Source of the DNA: DATCLS01 sp036563805
Lineage (GTDB): Bacteria; Actinomycetota; Acidimicrobiia; Acidimicrobiales; VFJN01
Direction: 5' to 3'
DNA: 62,500 bases
NCBI GenBank assembly: GCA_036563805.1
Contig: DATCLS010000024.1
Location: forward strand, 1 to 62,500
In this document: piece after piece, positions 7,780 through 18,330 of the stretch
How the letters are laid out: every line of letters begins with the position of its first letter
Numbering within the stretch: position 1 is the first letter of the stretch
The notes under the pieces: generated by a model
Seen by the model: only the letters and a program-made list of their open reading frames with translations
What the model was told of the DNA's origin: nothing
Databases searched by the model: none
Made by a program: the position numbers and the translations under genes

Positions 7780-8507
7780 CCCTGTCGGTCACCGTGCTCG
7801 GCTGCTCCGGGTCGTTCGCCGGCCCGGAAGAGGCCTGCAGCGGCTACCTCGTGCGCTCGCCCGGCGCCACCGTGGTGGTCGACCTGGGCTCGGGCACGCT
7901 CGCCAACCTCCAGGCCCATGTCGAGGTGGGCGAGCTCGACGCCGTCGTCCTGTCGCACTCCCACCCCGACCACTGGACCGACCTGCCCATCCTCCGCAAC
8001 GCCATGCGCTACGTCCTCGGGGTCGGCGGCCTGCCCGTGTACGGCACGGCGGCCACCCTGGCCGCGGCCGGGGCGGTGAGCGGCGACCTGGCGCCCACGC
8101 TGTACTGGACGACCGTCGACGCCTCGGCGACCGTCACGGTGGGCGACCAGCGCCTGCGCTTCTCCCGCACCGACCACCCGGTCGAGACCCTGGCCGTGCG
8201 GGTCGACGCCGGGGGCCGCTCGCTGCTGTACACCGCCGACACGGGCCCGGCCTGGGACCCCGGCCCGGCGGGGGAGGGGGTCGACGTGCTGCTGAGCGAG
8301 GCGACGCTCACGGCCGAGGAGGAGGGCGAGGTCCAGCACCTGTCCGGACGGCAGGCGGGGGAGCTGGCGGCCCGGCTCGGCGCCGGGCGGCTGGTCGTGA
8401 CCCACGTGGCGCCGGGCGTCGACGACGAGGCCCAGCGCCGGGATGCGGCGGCCGCCTTCGGCGGGCCCGTCGAGCTGGCCCGCACCGGCGCCACGTTCGC
8501 GGTCTGA
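7776..8507 (+). CDS. metallo-beta-lactamase fold hydrolase (Rv1339-like)
   Basis: Starts with a GTG overlapping the murI stop. The 243-residue protein has the MBL metal motif SHSHPDH near residues 57-63, the DTG strand (YTADTG) and a distal THVAPG His. N-terminal VTVLGCSGSF and the paired LSEATL/HLSGRQAGELA segments resemble RNase Z-type MBL proteins. The mycobacterial protein at the same locus, Rv1339, has been reported as an atypical cAMP phosphodiesterase; this assignment by position and fold is inference. Confidence 0.85.
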   Translation: MTLSVTVLGCSGSFAGPEEACSGYLVRSPGATVVVDLGSGTLANLQAHVEVGELDAVVLSHSHPDHWTDLPILRNAMRYVLGVGGLPVYGTAATLAAAGAVSGDLAPTLYWTTVDASATVTVGDQRLRFSRTDHPVETLAVRVDAGGRSLLYTADTGPAWDPGPAGEGVDVLLSEATLTAEEEGEVQHLSGRQAGELAARLGAGRLVVTHVAPGVDDEAQRRDAAAAFGGPVELARTGATFAV

Positions 8508-8527
8508 CCGGCCGTCCGACGAGCCGC

Positions 8528-8548
8528 CTGGTCGGCCGTTCCGACCAG
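8528..8548 (+). terminator. hairpin between MBL gene and rph
   Basis: CTGGTCGG (8528-8535), loop CCGTT, CCGACCAG (8541-8548). It sits 20 bases after the MBL stop in a 145-base gap otherwise made of short GACC/GGTC/CCGTCC repeats. It could end the cysM-murI unit or attenuate rph. Confidence 0.45.
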
Positions 8549-8652
8549 CCGTCCGACCGGACGTCCGCCCAGGGTTCGACCGCCCGCCCCGCGGTGAGCC
8601 TTCCGCCCGGCACCGGGCGGACCCAGCGGCCCGGGCTGTTACCGTTCCCCCG

Positions 8653-9390
8653 ATGAGAGCCGACGGCCGGTCCCCCGACGAGCTGCGCCCGATCACGTTC
8701 GAGCGCGACTTCACCCACATGGCCGCGGGCTCGTGCCTCGTCTCGTTCGGCGCGACCCGGGTCCTGTGCACGGCGTCGATCGACGAGGAGGTCCCGCGGT
8801 GGATGCGGGGCCGCGGCACCGGCTGGGTGACGGCCGAGTACTCGATGCTCCCCGGGTCCTCGCCCGAGCGCATCCGGCGCGAGGTCAAGGACGGCAAGCC
8901 GTCGGGCCGCACCCAGGAGATCCAGCGGCTGATCGGCCGGGCGCTGCGCACGACCTGCGACATGACCGTGCTGGGCGAGCGCCAGGTCATCGTCGACTGC
9001 GACGTGCTCCAAGCCGACGGCGGCACCCGCACGGCGTCGATCTGCGGCGGCTACGTGGCGCTGCACGACGCCCTCACCCGCCTCGTCCAGCGGGGCGTCA
9101 TCGCCGCCCACCCGCTCACCACCCAGTGCGCCGCCGTGTCGGTGGGCGTGGTCGACGGCACGCCGGTGCTCGACCTGCCCTACGTCGAGGACAGCCGGGC
9201 CGAGGTCGACATGAACGTCGTCATGACGGCGGAGGGCCGGTACGTCGAGGTGCAGGGCACCGCCGAGGGGCAGCCGTTCGCCCGGGCCGAGCTCGACGCC
9301 ATGCTGGCGCTGGCCGAGAAGGGGATCGCCGAGATCATCGGCCTCCAGCAGCAGGTGATCGCCGAGCCGCCGGCGCCGCGCCCGTCGTGA
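8653..9390 (+). CDS. rph: ribonuclease PH
   Basis: Phosphate-dependent 3'-5' exoribonuclease that trims tRNA 3' ends. 245 residues; starts RADGRSPDELRPI, contains SFGATRVLC, TAEYSMLPGSS and the catalytic/RNA-binding GRTQEIQRLIGRALR near residues 84-99, then DCDVLQADGGTR and QGTAEGQPF. Length is normal for the family. ATG at 8653 begins directly with the conserved N-terminus. Its last codons overlap the rdgB start. Confidence 0.95.
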   Translation: MRADGRSPDELRPITFERDFTHMAAGSCLVSFGATRVLCTASIDEEVPRWMRGRGTGWVTAEYSMLPGSSPERIRREVKDGKPSGRTQEIQRLIGRALRTTCDMTVLGERQVIVDCDVLQADGGTRTASICGGYVALHDALTRLVQRGVIAAHPLTTQCAAVSVGVVDGTPVLDLPYVEDSRAEVDMNVVMTAEGRYVEVQGTAEGQPFARAELDAMLALAEKGIAEIIGLQQQVIAEPPAPRPS

Positions 9391-9956
9391 TCGGCCAGCC
9401 GGCCCGGCGGCTGCTGCTGGCCACCGGGAACGCCCACAAGGTCGCCGAGATCCAGGCCATCGTGGGGCCGGGGTGGCGGGTCGAGGCCCGCGACCCCGGC
9501 ACCGAGGAGACCGGCACCACGTTCGAGGAGAACGCCCTGCTCAAGGCCCGGGCCCTGGCCGAGGTCAGCGGCGAGCTGGCCGTGGCCGACGACTCGGGCA
9601 TCGAGATCGACGCCCTGGGCGGCCGGCCCGGCGTCCACTCGGCCCGGTGGACCAGCGAGGGCGACTGGATCGCCCGGGTGCTGCGCGAGCTCGACGGCGT
9701 CCCCGACGAGCAGCGGGGCTGCCGCTACGTGTGCGCGGCGGCCGCCGTCCACCCCGACGGGTCGGAGCTGGTGGTGCGGGGCACGGTCGACGGCCGGGTG
9801 GCGCACGCCCCCCGGGGGACGGGCGGGTTCGGCTACGACCCGATCGTCGTGCCCGTCGAGGGCGACGGCCGCACGTTCGCGGAGATGACCGAGGCCGAGA
9901 AGCACGCGCTGAGCCACCGGGGCCGGGCCTTCCGGCGGCTGGCGGCCAAGCTCTAG
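9387..9956 (+). CDS. rdgB: XTP/dITP pyrophosphatase (RdgB/HAM1 family)
   Basis: House-cleaning nucleotidase that hydrolyses deaminated purine NTPs to the monophosphates. The 189-residue protein has LLLATGNAHKVAEI near residues 8-21, TTFEENALLKARAL, the VADDSGIEIDAL metal site, GGRPGVHSAR and the C-terminal GTGGFGYDPI and SHRGRAF. The GTG start overlaps rph by four bases. Order rph-rdgB matches Rv1340-Rv1341. Confidence 0.94.
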   Translation: MIGQPARRLLLATGNAHKVAEIQAIVGPGWRVEARDPGTEETGTTFEENALLKARALAEVSGELAVADDSGIEIDALGGRPGVHSARWTSEGDWIARVLRELDGVPDEQRGCRYVCAAAAVHPDGSELVVRGTVDGRVAHAPRGTGGFGYDPIVVPVEGDGRTFAEMTEAEKHALSHRGRAFRRLAAKL

Positions 9957-9992
9957 CACGAGCGGGCCTGCGCCAGCCGGGGCGGCCGGCGC

Positions 9993-10025
9993 GGGCCGGC
10001 GGGCTCCGCTCCTCCGAGCCGGCCC
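9993..10025. terminator. hairpin between convergent rdgB and acnA
   Basis: GGGCCGG + GCTC on the left (three-base bulge) pair with GAGCCGGCCC at 10016-10025 around a nine-base loop. Placed between two converging genes, as a bidirectional terminator would be. Confidence 0.4.
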
Positions 10026-10037
10026 GGCGCGCAGGGC

Positions 10038-12908
<2,871 letters not shown>

Positions 12909-13079
12909 GTCGTCTCCTCCGGGGCGGGTGATGCGCGAGCGTGCTCCCGAGCACCGTACCGACAACAACGGTGCGCCCAGCGGGTTCTACCCGGACTGGG
13001 GGGAGCGAACCGTGACGGGAAGTCAACCGCCTGCGGCGGCGAACGGCGACCCAGCCGCGGGACCGCCAGCCCGGAGGGC

Positions 13080-14081
13080 CTACCAGCCCCGCAGGTCGAC
13101 GGGCCAGGTGTCGACCACGTCCTCGCCGTCGACCACCAGCATCCGCTCGTGCAGGGCGACGGTCGGGTCGACGTGGGCCGGCAGCACCCGGACGTGGTCG
13201 CCGACCGCCACCGGCCGGTCCGGCCGGGTGCCGAACGTGATGTGCTCGTCGGACACGAACCAGCAGTCGCCCACGTCGACGACGGTCGGGTCGCCGTGGT
13301 CCATGCCAAGGGCCTTGAGCCCGGCGTCGACCACCGCCCACCCGGCGGGGTTGACCGAGATCACGGTGGTCCACAGGCTCAGCGCCAGGCGGAACGCCGG
13401 GGCGTGCGGCAGGTACTCGGTGTCCATGAGCGCGTACGAGCCGGCCTGGATCTCGGTCGCCCACGGGTTGCAGTCGTAGGTGCCGGTGCCACCGGCCGAC
13501 ACGATCTCGCCGCCGGCCTGCTCGCGGGCCTCGAGCAGGGTGGCCATGGCCTTCTCGACCTCGGCCACCTTGCGGTCGCGGGGCTCGCGCATGAGGTGGC
13601 CCTCGTAGCCCATCACGCCCCGGACGGTGAGGCCGGCGGCCCGGGCCGCGTCGGCGATGCGGCCGGCGTCGGCCGGGTCGCAGCCGCAGCGGGGGAGGCC
13701 GACGCACACGTCCACCAGCACCTCGGGCACGCCGCCGGCCGCGGCGGCCGCCACGGTCTCGGGGGAGTCGACGGCCACCGTGACCCGGGCGCCGGCGCGC
13801 ACGAGGGCGCCGAGCCGGGCGCAGTCGAGCACCTCGTTGGCCAGCAGCAGGTCGTCGCCGAGGCCGGCGGCGGCCATGCCCTCCATCTCGCGGATCGTGG
13901 CGCAGCAGAACGTGCGGTGGCCGGCAGCCACCAGCTCGCGGGCCAGCGCCGTCGACTTGAACGCCTTGACGTGGGGGCGGAGCCGCTCGCCCGGGTGGGC
14001 GGCCGCCATCGTGGCCACGTTGTGCTCGAAGGCCGCCCGGTCGACGATCAGGGCGGGCGTGGGAACGTCCCCGAGCTTCAC
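13080..14081 (-). CDS. fold-type III PLP enzyme, D-threonine aldolase/D-serine dehydratase-like
   Basis: 333 residues with an alanine-racemase-like N-terminal barrel. The start TPALIVDRAAFEHNV leads to RPHVKAFKS, whose lysine is the likely PLP attachment site. VMGYEGHLM and SAGGTGTYD are in the family positions. The C-terminal part contains SDEHITF and LPAHVDPTVALHE, resembling the zinc-binding region of eukaryotic D-serine dehydratase and metal-dependent D-threonine aldolase. Exact substrate is unresolved. Alanine racemase proper is less likely because its C-terminal Tyr motif is absent. Confidence 0.8.
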   Translation of the reverse strand: MKLGDVPTPALIVDRAAFEHNVATMAAAHPGERLRPHVKAFKSTALARELVAAGHRTFCCATIREMEGMAAAGLGDDLLLANEVLDCARLGALVRAGARVTVAVDSPETVAAAAAGGVPEVLVDVCVGLPRCGCDPADAGRIADAARAAGLTVRGVMGYEGHLMREPRDRKVAEVEKAMATLLEAREQAGGEIVSAGGTGTYDCNPWATEIQAGSYALMDTEYLPHAPAFRLALSLWTTVISVNPAGWAVVDAGLKALGMDHGDPTVVDVGDCWFVSDEHITFGTRPDRPVAVGDHVRVLPAHVDPTVALHERMLVVDGEDVVDTWPVDLRGW

Positions 14082-14158
14082 GCCTCGAACCTTACGCCGT
14101 CAGGATCCCGCCCCGTGGGGCCCGCCGCCCGTCCTGTCTGGGTGGCGTCGGGCCCGGG

Positions 14159-14232
14159 TGCCGGCGGTGGGATTCGAACCCACACTGCACAGGACCTAAA
14201 CCTGTTCTCTCTGCCTGTTGGAGTACGCCGGC
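14159..14232 (-). tRNA. tRNA with UAG anticodon (nominally Leu, CUA codon), short variable arm
   Basis: Minus-strand cloverleaf of 74 bases: acceptor GCCGGCG/CGCCGGC with A73, D arm CTC...GAG with GG in its loop, anticodon stem ACAGG/CCTGT around TTTAGGT, five-base variable region GCAGT, T arm GTGGG-TTCGAAT-CCCAC. The anticodon at loop positions 34-36 is UAG, which reads CUA and would be leucine. Bacterial tRNA-Leu usually has a long variable arm; this one does not. It ends 82 bases before clpP. CCA is not encoded (ACCC follows). Confidence 0.88.
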
Positions 14233-14313
14233 CGACCCGCTCAGCATAAGCAGCGGGCGGCTTGGGCCGGGCAGGTGACGGAGGGCGGCCGGGCGCCGCT
14301 ACCCTCTCGCCCC

Positions 14314-14907
14314 GTGAGCCCCATCCTCCCGACCGCCCAGAACCTGTCGGCGATGAACCCGACCCACGAGATCTTCAACCGCCTGCTGCGGGAGAGGATC
14401 ATCTTCCTGGGCACGGAAGTCGACGACGACATCGCCAACGTCATCTGCGCCCAGCTCCTCCACCTGGCCGGAGACGACGACAAGCAGGACATCTGGCTGT
14501 ACATCAACAGCCCCGGCGGGTCGGTGACGGCCGGCATGGCCATCTACGACACGATGCAGTTCATCGAGCCCGACGTCGCCACCGTGTGCATGGGCCTCGG
14601 CGCCTCGATGGGGCAGTTCCTGCTGTGCGCCGGGGCCAAGGGCAAGCGCTACGCCCTGCCCCACGCCCGGATCATGATGCACCAGCCCTCCGGCGGGTTC
14701 CGGGGGCAGGCGGCCGACATCGCCATCCAGGCCGAGCAGCTGCTGTACGTGAAGCAGCTGATGGCCGAGCGCATCGCCTACCACACGGGGCAGGCCGTCG
14801 AGCAGATCCAGGCCGACTTCGAGCGCGACCGGTGGTTCACCTCGGAGCAGGCCAAGGACTACGGCATCATCGACCACGTCATCGTCAAGCGCGGCGAGAT
14901 CATCTGA
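14314..14907 (+). CDS. clpP: ATP-dependent Clp protease proteolytic subunit
   Basis: Self-compartmentalised serine protease subunit, 197 residues. Catalytic Ser98 lies in GLGASMGQF and His123 in RIMMHQP, with the YINSPGGSV oxyanion segment near residue 66. GTG at 14314 is selected because a longer in-frame start at 14218 would reach into the tRNA gene; the N-terminus PTHEIFNRLLRERIIFLG then has normal length. ClpP needs a ClpX or ClpC partner, neither of which is in the window. A single clpP copy is here although actinobacteria often have two in tandem. Confidence 0.94.
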   Translation: MSPILPTAQNLSAMNPTHEIFNRLLRERIIFLGTEVDDDIANVICAQLLHLAGDDDKQDIWLYINSPGGSVTAGMAIYDTMQFIEPDVATVCMGLGASMGQFLLCAGAKGKRYALPHARIMMHQPSGGFRGQAADIAIQAEQLLYVKQLMAERIAYHTGQAVEQIQADFERDRWFTSEQAKDYGIIDHVIVKRGEII

Positions 14908-14951
14908 CGGCCCGGACCCGGCGGTCGGCCCCGGGGGCCGCGGCGCGGGGA

Positions 14952-14975
14952 CGCCCGGCGCAGGGGCGCCGGGCG
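14952..14975. terminator. hairpin between convergent clpP and antitoxin-like gene
   Basis: CGCCCGGCGC (14952-14961), loop AGGG, GCGCCGGGCG (14966-14975): perfect 10-bp stem, 45 bases after the clpP stop and 29 before the end of the opposite gene. Confidence 0.55.
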
Positions 14976-15003
14976 CCGTGAGAGCGAGATGGGCTGAGGT
15001 GAC

Positions 15004-15258
15004 CTAGGAGGGGCCGGGGTCGCTCCGGCGCTCCTCGCCGCCGCCCCCGTCCTCCGCCAGCTTGTCGACCGCCTTGCGGGCGGCGTCCTGGGCTTTGCCG
15101 ATCTTGTCGGAGTACTTGCGCTTGGTCTTGTCGTCGACGAAGTCGGCGGCCTTGCCGATGCCCTCCTCGATCTTGTCGGCGTTCTCGGTGACGGTGCTCT
15201 TGGCCTTCCCGGTGAGGTCGCGGGCGAGGTCCTTCGCCTTGTCGAGGAAACCGGCCAT
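15004..15258 (-). CDS. small MT0933/CsbD-like helical protein (antitoxin-family annotation)
   Basis: 84 residues, lysine/aspartate/alanine-rich and almost certainly amphipathic helices: MAGFLDKAKDLARDLTGKAK at the start, then repeated K/D-A heptads such as GKAADFVDDKTKRKYSDKIG. This resembles the MT0933 antitoxin family of mycobacteria, members of which are often found with no toxin nearby. ATG at 15258 follows AAGGAGAG at ideal spacing. No toxin-like partner is visible; the next gene upstream is rpe, five bases away on the same strand, so it may be co-transcribed. A stress-related CsbD-type role is an alternative. Confidence 0.75.
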   Translation of the reverse strand: MAGFLDKAKDLARDLTGKAKSTVTENADKIEEGIGKAADFVDDKTKRKYSDKIGKAQDAARKAVDKLAEDGGGGEERRSDPGPS

Positions 15259-15263
15259 CGTGA

Positions 15264-15968
15264 TCACTCTCCTTGCGCTGGTCGTGTCCCCCGGGCGAGT
15301 CGCCGCAGCTCGTCCACCGCGTGGTCGAGCCCCTGGGGGTCCCGGAAGAGCGCGGAGCCGGCGACGAGCACGTTGGCCCCGGCCCGGGCCGCGCCCTGCA
15401 CGGTCGACGGGCCGATGCCCCCGTCGACCTCGAGATCGCAGTCCCAGCCTCCGTCGAGGATCAGCCGCCGGACGGCGGCGATCTTCGGTTCCATCGTGGC
15501 GATGTAGTCCTGCCCCCCGAACCCGGGGTTCACGGTCATCACGAGGACCATCGAGCACAGGTCGAGCACGTGCTCGACCGCCGAGGGCGGGGTGGCCGGG
15601 TTGAGGGCCACGGCCGCCTCGGCGCCCAGGTCGCGCACCCGGCCCAGCGTGCGGTGCAGGTGGCGGGTCGACTCGGCGTGCACGATCAGCGTCGAGCACC
15701 CGGCCTCGACGTAGCGCTCGGCCAACGCGTCGGGGTCGTCGACCATGAGGTGGGCCTCGAACGGGATGCTCACGTGCGGCCGGCACGCGGCGATCACGTC
15801 GGGCCCGAACGTCAGGTTGGGGACGAACACCCCGTCCATCACGTCCCACTGGATCCGGTCGGCGCCCGCCTTCTCGAGCGCGATCACCTCGTCGCCCAGC
15901 CGCGACAGGTCGGCCGGCAGGACCGACGGGACGATCTCGATGGGCCGGTCACTGCTGCCTGCGCTCAC
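15264..15968 (-). CDS. rpe: ribulose-phosphate 3-epimerase
   Basis: Interconverts ribulose-5-phosphate and xylulose-5-phosphate in the pentose phosphate pathway. 234 residues with IVPSVLPADLSRL, the metal/catalytic QWDVMDGVFVPNLTFG near residues 41-56, FEAHLMVDDP, MTVNPGFGGQ and DGGIGPSTV/GSALF phosphate-binding segments. Start taken as GTG at 15968, which precedes the first strand; the in-frame region further upstream overlaps the start of the divergent gene. Length matches the family. Confidence 0.94.
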   Translation of the reverse strand: MSAGSSDRPIEIVPSVLPADLSRLGDEVIALEKAGADRIQWDVMDGVFVPNLTFGPDVIAACRPHVSIPFEAHLMVDDPDALAERYVEAGCSTLIVHAESTRHLHRTLGRVRDLGAEAAVALNPATPPSAVEHVLDLCSMVLVMTVNPGFGGQDYIATMEPKIAAVRRLILDGGWDCDLEVDGGIGPSTVQGAARAGANVLVAGSALFRDPQGLDHAVDELRRLARGTRPAQGE

Positions 15969-16011
15969 GCCCCCATCGTACGTGGCAGGCGGTGGCCCTA
16001 GGGTTGAGCGG

Positions 16012-17326
16012 GTGCCGACGCCGACCGTGCGGGTGACCGACATCGCCGTGGGCGGCGACGGGCTGGCCCGGGCCGCCGACGGCCGGGTGGTGCTGGTCGC
16101 CGGCGCCCTGCCCGGCGAGCTGGTGCGCGCCGAGCTGGTGGCCGAACGCCGGGACCACGCCCGGGCCGTGGCCGTCGACGTCGTCGAGGCGGCCCCCGAG
16201 CGGGTGGCGGCCCCATGCCCACGGGTGGCCGACGGGTGCGGGGGCTGCGGCTGGCAGCCACGTCGATCCGGCCGCCCAGCGTCGGCTGAAGGCGTCCATG
16301 GTCGCCGACGCCCTGCGCCGGTTGGGCGGCCTGGACGACCCGCTGGTCGACCCCGGTCCCGAGCTGGCGCCGGCCGGGTACCGGACGACGCTGCGGGGCG
16401 TCGCAGACGCCGACGGGCGGTTCGCCCTGCGCCGGCGGGCCAGCCACGACCCGGTGGCCGTGCCCGGGTGCCGGGTGGCGGACCCGTTGGTGGCCGAGGT
16501 GGTGGAGGCCGGGCGCTTCCCGCCCGGCGCCGAGGTCACGATCCGGGCCGGGGCCCGGACCGGCGAGCGCCTGGTGATCGTCGACCGGCCGGCGGGCCGC
16601 GCCGGCGCGGGCCGCGACGGCACGGACCCGGCCGGCGTTCCGGACGGCCTGCTCGACGGGGTCGACGTGCCGGACGGGGTGCGAGTCGTGGCCGGCGCCG
16701 AGCTGACGGCCGGGCGCCGGGCCTGGTTCCACGAGGAGGTGGCCGGCCGGTGGCTCCGGATCTCGGCCCGGTCGTTCTTTCAGCCCCGGCCCGACGGTGC
16801 CGAGGCCCTCGTCGCCGCCGTGGCCGCCGCGGTCGGGGAGCCCGGCCCGGCGTCCCGGGGCGGCGGCCGGCCGCACCTGGTGGACCTGTACGGCGGCGTC
16901 GGCCTGTTCGCGGTCACGGCCGATCCCGGGTGGCGGGTGACGGTGGTCGAGGCGTCGGCCTCGGCCGTGGCCGACGCCCGGATCAACCTGGCGTCCCGCC
17001 CCGCGCCGGCCGACGTCGCCGCGCCGGCCGGGCCGGTGGCCCCGCCCGACCGGGTCGTCCGGTCCGACGTGGCCCGGTGGCGGCCCCGCCGGGCCGCTGC
17101 CGTGGTCGCCGACCCGCCCCGCGCCGGGCTGGGCCGGGCCGGCGTCCGGGCCGTGGTCCGCACCGGCGCCGACCGCCTGGCGCTCGTGAGCTGCGACGCC
17201 GGCGCCCTGGGCCGCGACGCCGCCCTGCTCACCGCGGCCGGCTACCGGTTCGCCGGCGCCACGCTGGTCGACCAGTTCGTCGGCACACCCCACGTCGAGG
17301 TCGTGAGTCGCTTCGTGCGCTCGTGA
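16012..17326 (+). pseudogene. TrmA/RlmD-type RNA (uracil-5-)-methyltransferase, single-base frameshift
   Basis: Two frames together make one enzyme. Frame one from GTG 16012 encodes a TRAM-like domain (VRVTDIAVGGDGLAR) and the iron-sulfur cysteines in CPRVADGCGGCGW. At 16255-16261 the sequence reads cag-c-cac; one extra C shifts the frame. The continuation HVDPAAQRRLK...MVADALRRLGG runs in the second frame to 17326 with the SAM domain (LVDLYGGVGLFA), DPPRAG and the catalytic VSCDAG, ending in HVEVVSRF. No other defect is seen. A sequencing error, a fresh mutation or programmed shifting are all possible; removal of one base would restore about 437 residues. Confidence 0.85.
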
Positions 17327-17333
17327 CCCGACA

Positions 17334-17379
17334 TCTCGGCGCGTTCGTGTACCGCAGAGGTACACAAAACGCGCCGAGA
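17334..17379. terminator. long palindromic hairpin between convergent genes
   Basis: TCTCGGCGCGTT..GTGTACC (17334-17353) pairs with GGTACAC..AACGCGCCGAGA (17359-17379) around GCAGA, giving about 19 paired bases with one small internal mismatch or bulge. It lies seven bases after the methyltransferase stop and seven before the stop of the opposing gene, so bidirectional termination is likely. Confidence 0.7.
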
Positions 17380-17385
17380 ACGCGC

Positions 17386-18330
17386 TCACGTCCCGATCGG
17401 GTGCCAGACCGTCTTGGTCTCGAGGAAGGCGCGCAGGCGGCCGAGCCCGGGGTCGGCCGTCCAGTCGGGGTCGGCGGGCCGCAGCACCCGCTTGAGGTTG
17501 TCGGCGGCCGCCGCCTCCAGCTCGGCGGCGAGGGCCGGGTCGTCGACCCCGCACAGGTCGAGGACGTCGACGTCCCCGTGGGAGGCCAGCCACGGTGCCA
17601 CCTCGCCCACCTGCCCGGTCAGGATGTTCACGACCCCGCCCGGCAGGTCCGACGTCGCCAGCACCTCGGCCAGCGTGACGGCCGGGAGCGGGCAGCGCTC
17701 GGCGGCCAGCACGACGCACGTCCCGCCGCCCACGATGGCCGGCGCCACCACCGACACGAGCCCGAGCAGCGACGACCGCGGCGGGGCCACGATGGCGGCC
17801 ACCCCCGACGGCTCGGACACCGAGAAGTCGAAGTACGGACCGGCCACCGGGTTGGACGAGCCGTCGACCTGGTCGATCTTGTCGCTCCACCCGGCGTACC
17901 AGACCCACCGGTCGACGGCGAGATCGACCAGTAGCGCCGCCTGCTGCGCCGACACGCCCTCCCCGGCGGCCACCTCGGCGGCGAACTGGTCGCGGCGCCC
18001 CTCGAGCATCTCGGCGATCCGGTAGAGGATCTGGCCCCGGTTGTAGGCGGTCGCCCCTGACCAGCCGGAGAACGCGGCCCGGGCGGCGACGACGGCGTCG
18101 CGGGCGTCCTTGCGGGACGCCAGGGCGGCGTTGGCCAGGAAGCGCGACCCGTCCGCCGACCGCACCTCGTAGGAGCGGCCCGACTCCGACCGGGGGAACT
18201 TCCCGCCGATGTACAGCTTGTAGGTCTTGCGGACCGCCAACCGGCCGGCCGCCCCGAGGGCGCCGCCGGCCGCGGGCGTACCGTCGCCGGCGGCGCCGTC
18301 CACCTCGGACGTCTCGGGCGTCTCAGACAT
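17386..18330 (-). CDS. truncated aldehyde dehydrogenase-like protein lacking the catalytic cysteine region
   Basis: 314 residues covering only the N-terminal, cofactor-binding part of the ALDH fold: YIGGKFPRSESGRSYEV near 40, RGQILYRIAEMLEGRR, GVAAIVAPPRSSLLGL and LPGGVVNILTG. The usual catalytic Cys loop and C-terminal half are missing, and the expected PWN of the nucleotide site reads APPR. The protein ends in a different short domain. Its start overlaps the stop of the complete ALDH by eight bases, so both are made together. I infer a regulatory or hetero-oligomeric partner rather than decay, since the reading frame is intact and codon use normal. Confidence 0.8.
   Translation of the reverse strand: MSETPETSEVDGAAGDGTPAAGGALGAAGRLAVRKTYKLYIGGKFPRSESGRSYEVRSADGSRFLANAALASRKDARDAVVAARAAFSGWSGATAYNRGQILYRIAEMLEGRRDQFAAEVAAGEGVSAQQAALLVDLAVDRWVWYAGWSDKIDQVDGSSNPVAGPYFDFSVSEPSGVAAIVAPPRSSLLGLVSVVAPAIVGGGTCVVLAAERCPLPAVTLAEVLATSDLPGGVVNILTGQVGEVAPWLASHGDVDVLDLCGVDDPALAAELEAAAADNLKRVLRPADPDWTADPGLGRLRAFLETKTVWHPIGT

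Noticed and set aside
8508..8652. Riboswitch or leader RNA before rph
   Set aside because: The gap consists of short GC repeats and one hairpin; no known riboswitch pattern was recognised.
14159..14232. tRNA read as an amber suppressor
   Set aside because: The anticodon is UAG, which pairs with the CUA sense codon. An amber suppressor would need anticodon CUA.
15259..15849. Upstream extension of the small antitoxin-like protein
   Set aside because: The frame stays open but is antisense-like and overlaps rpe in another frame; a clear ribosome site and ATG exist at 15258.
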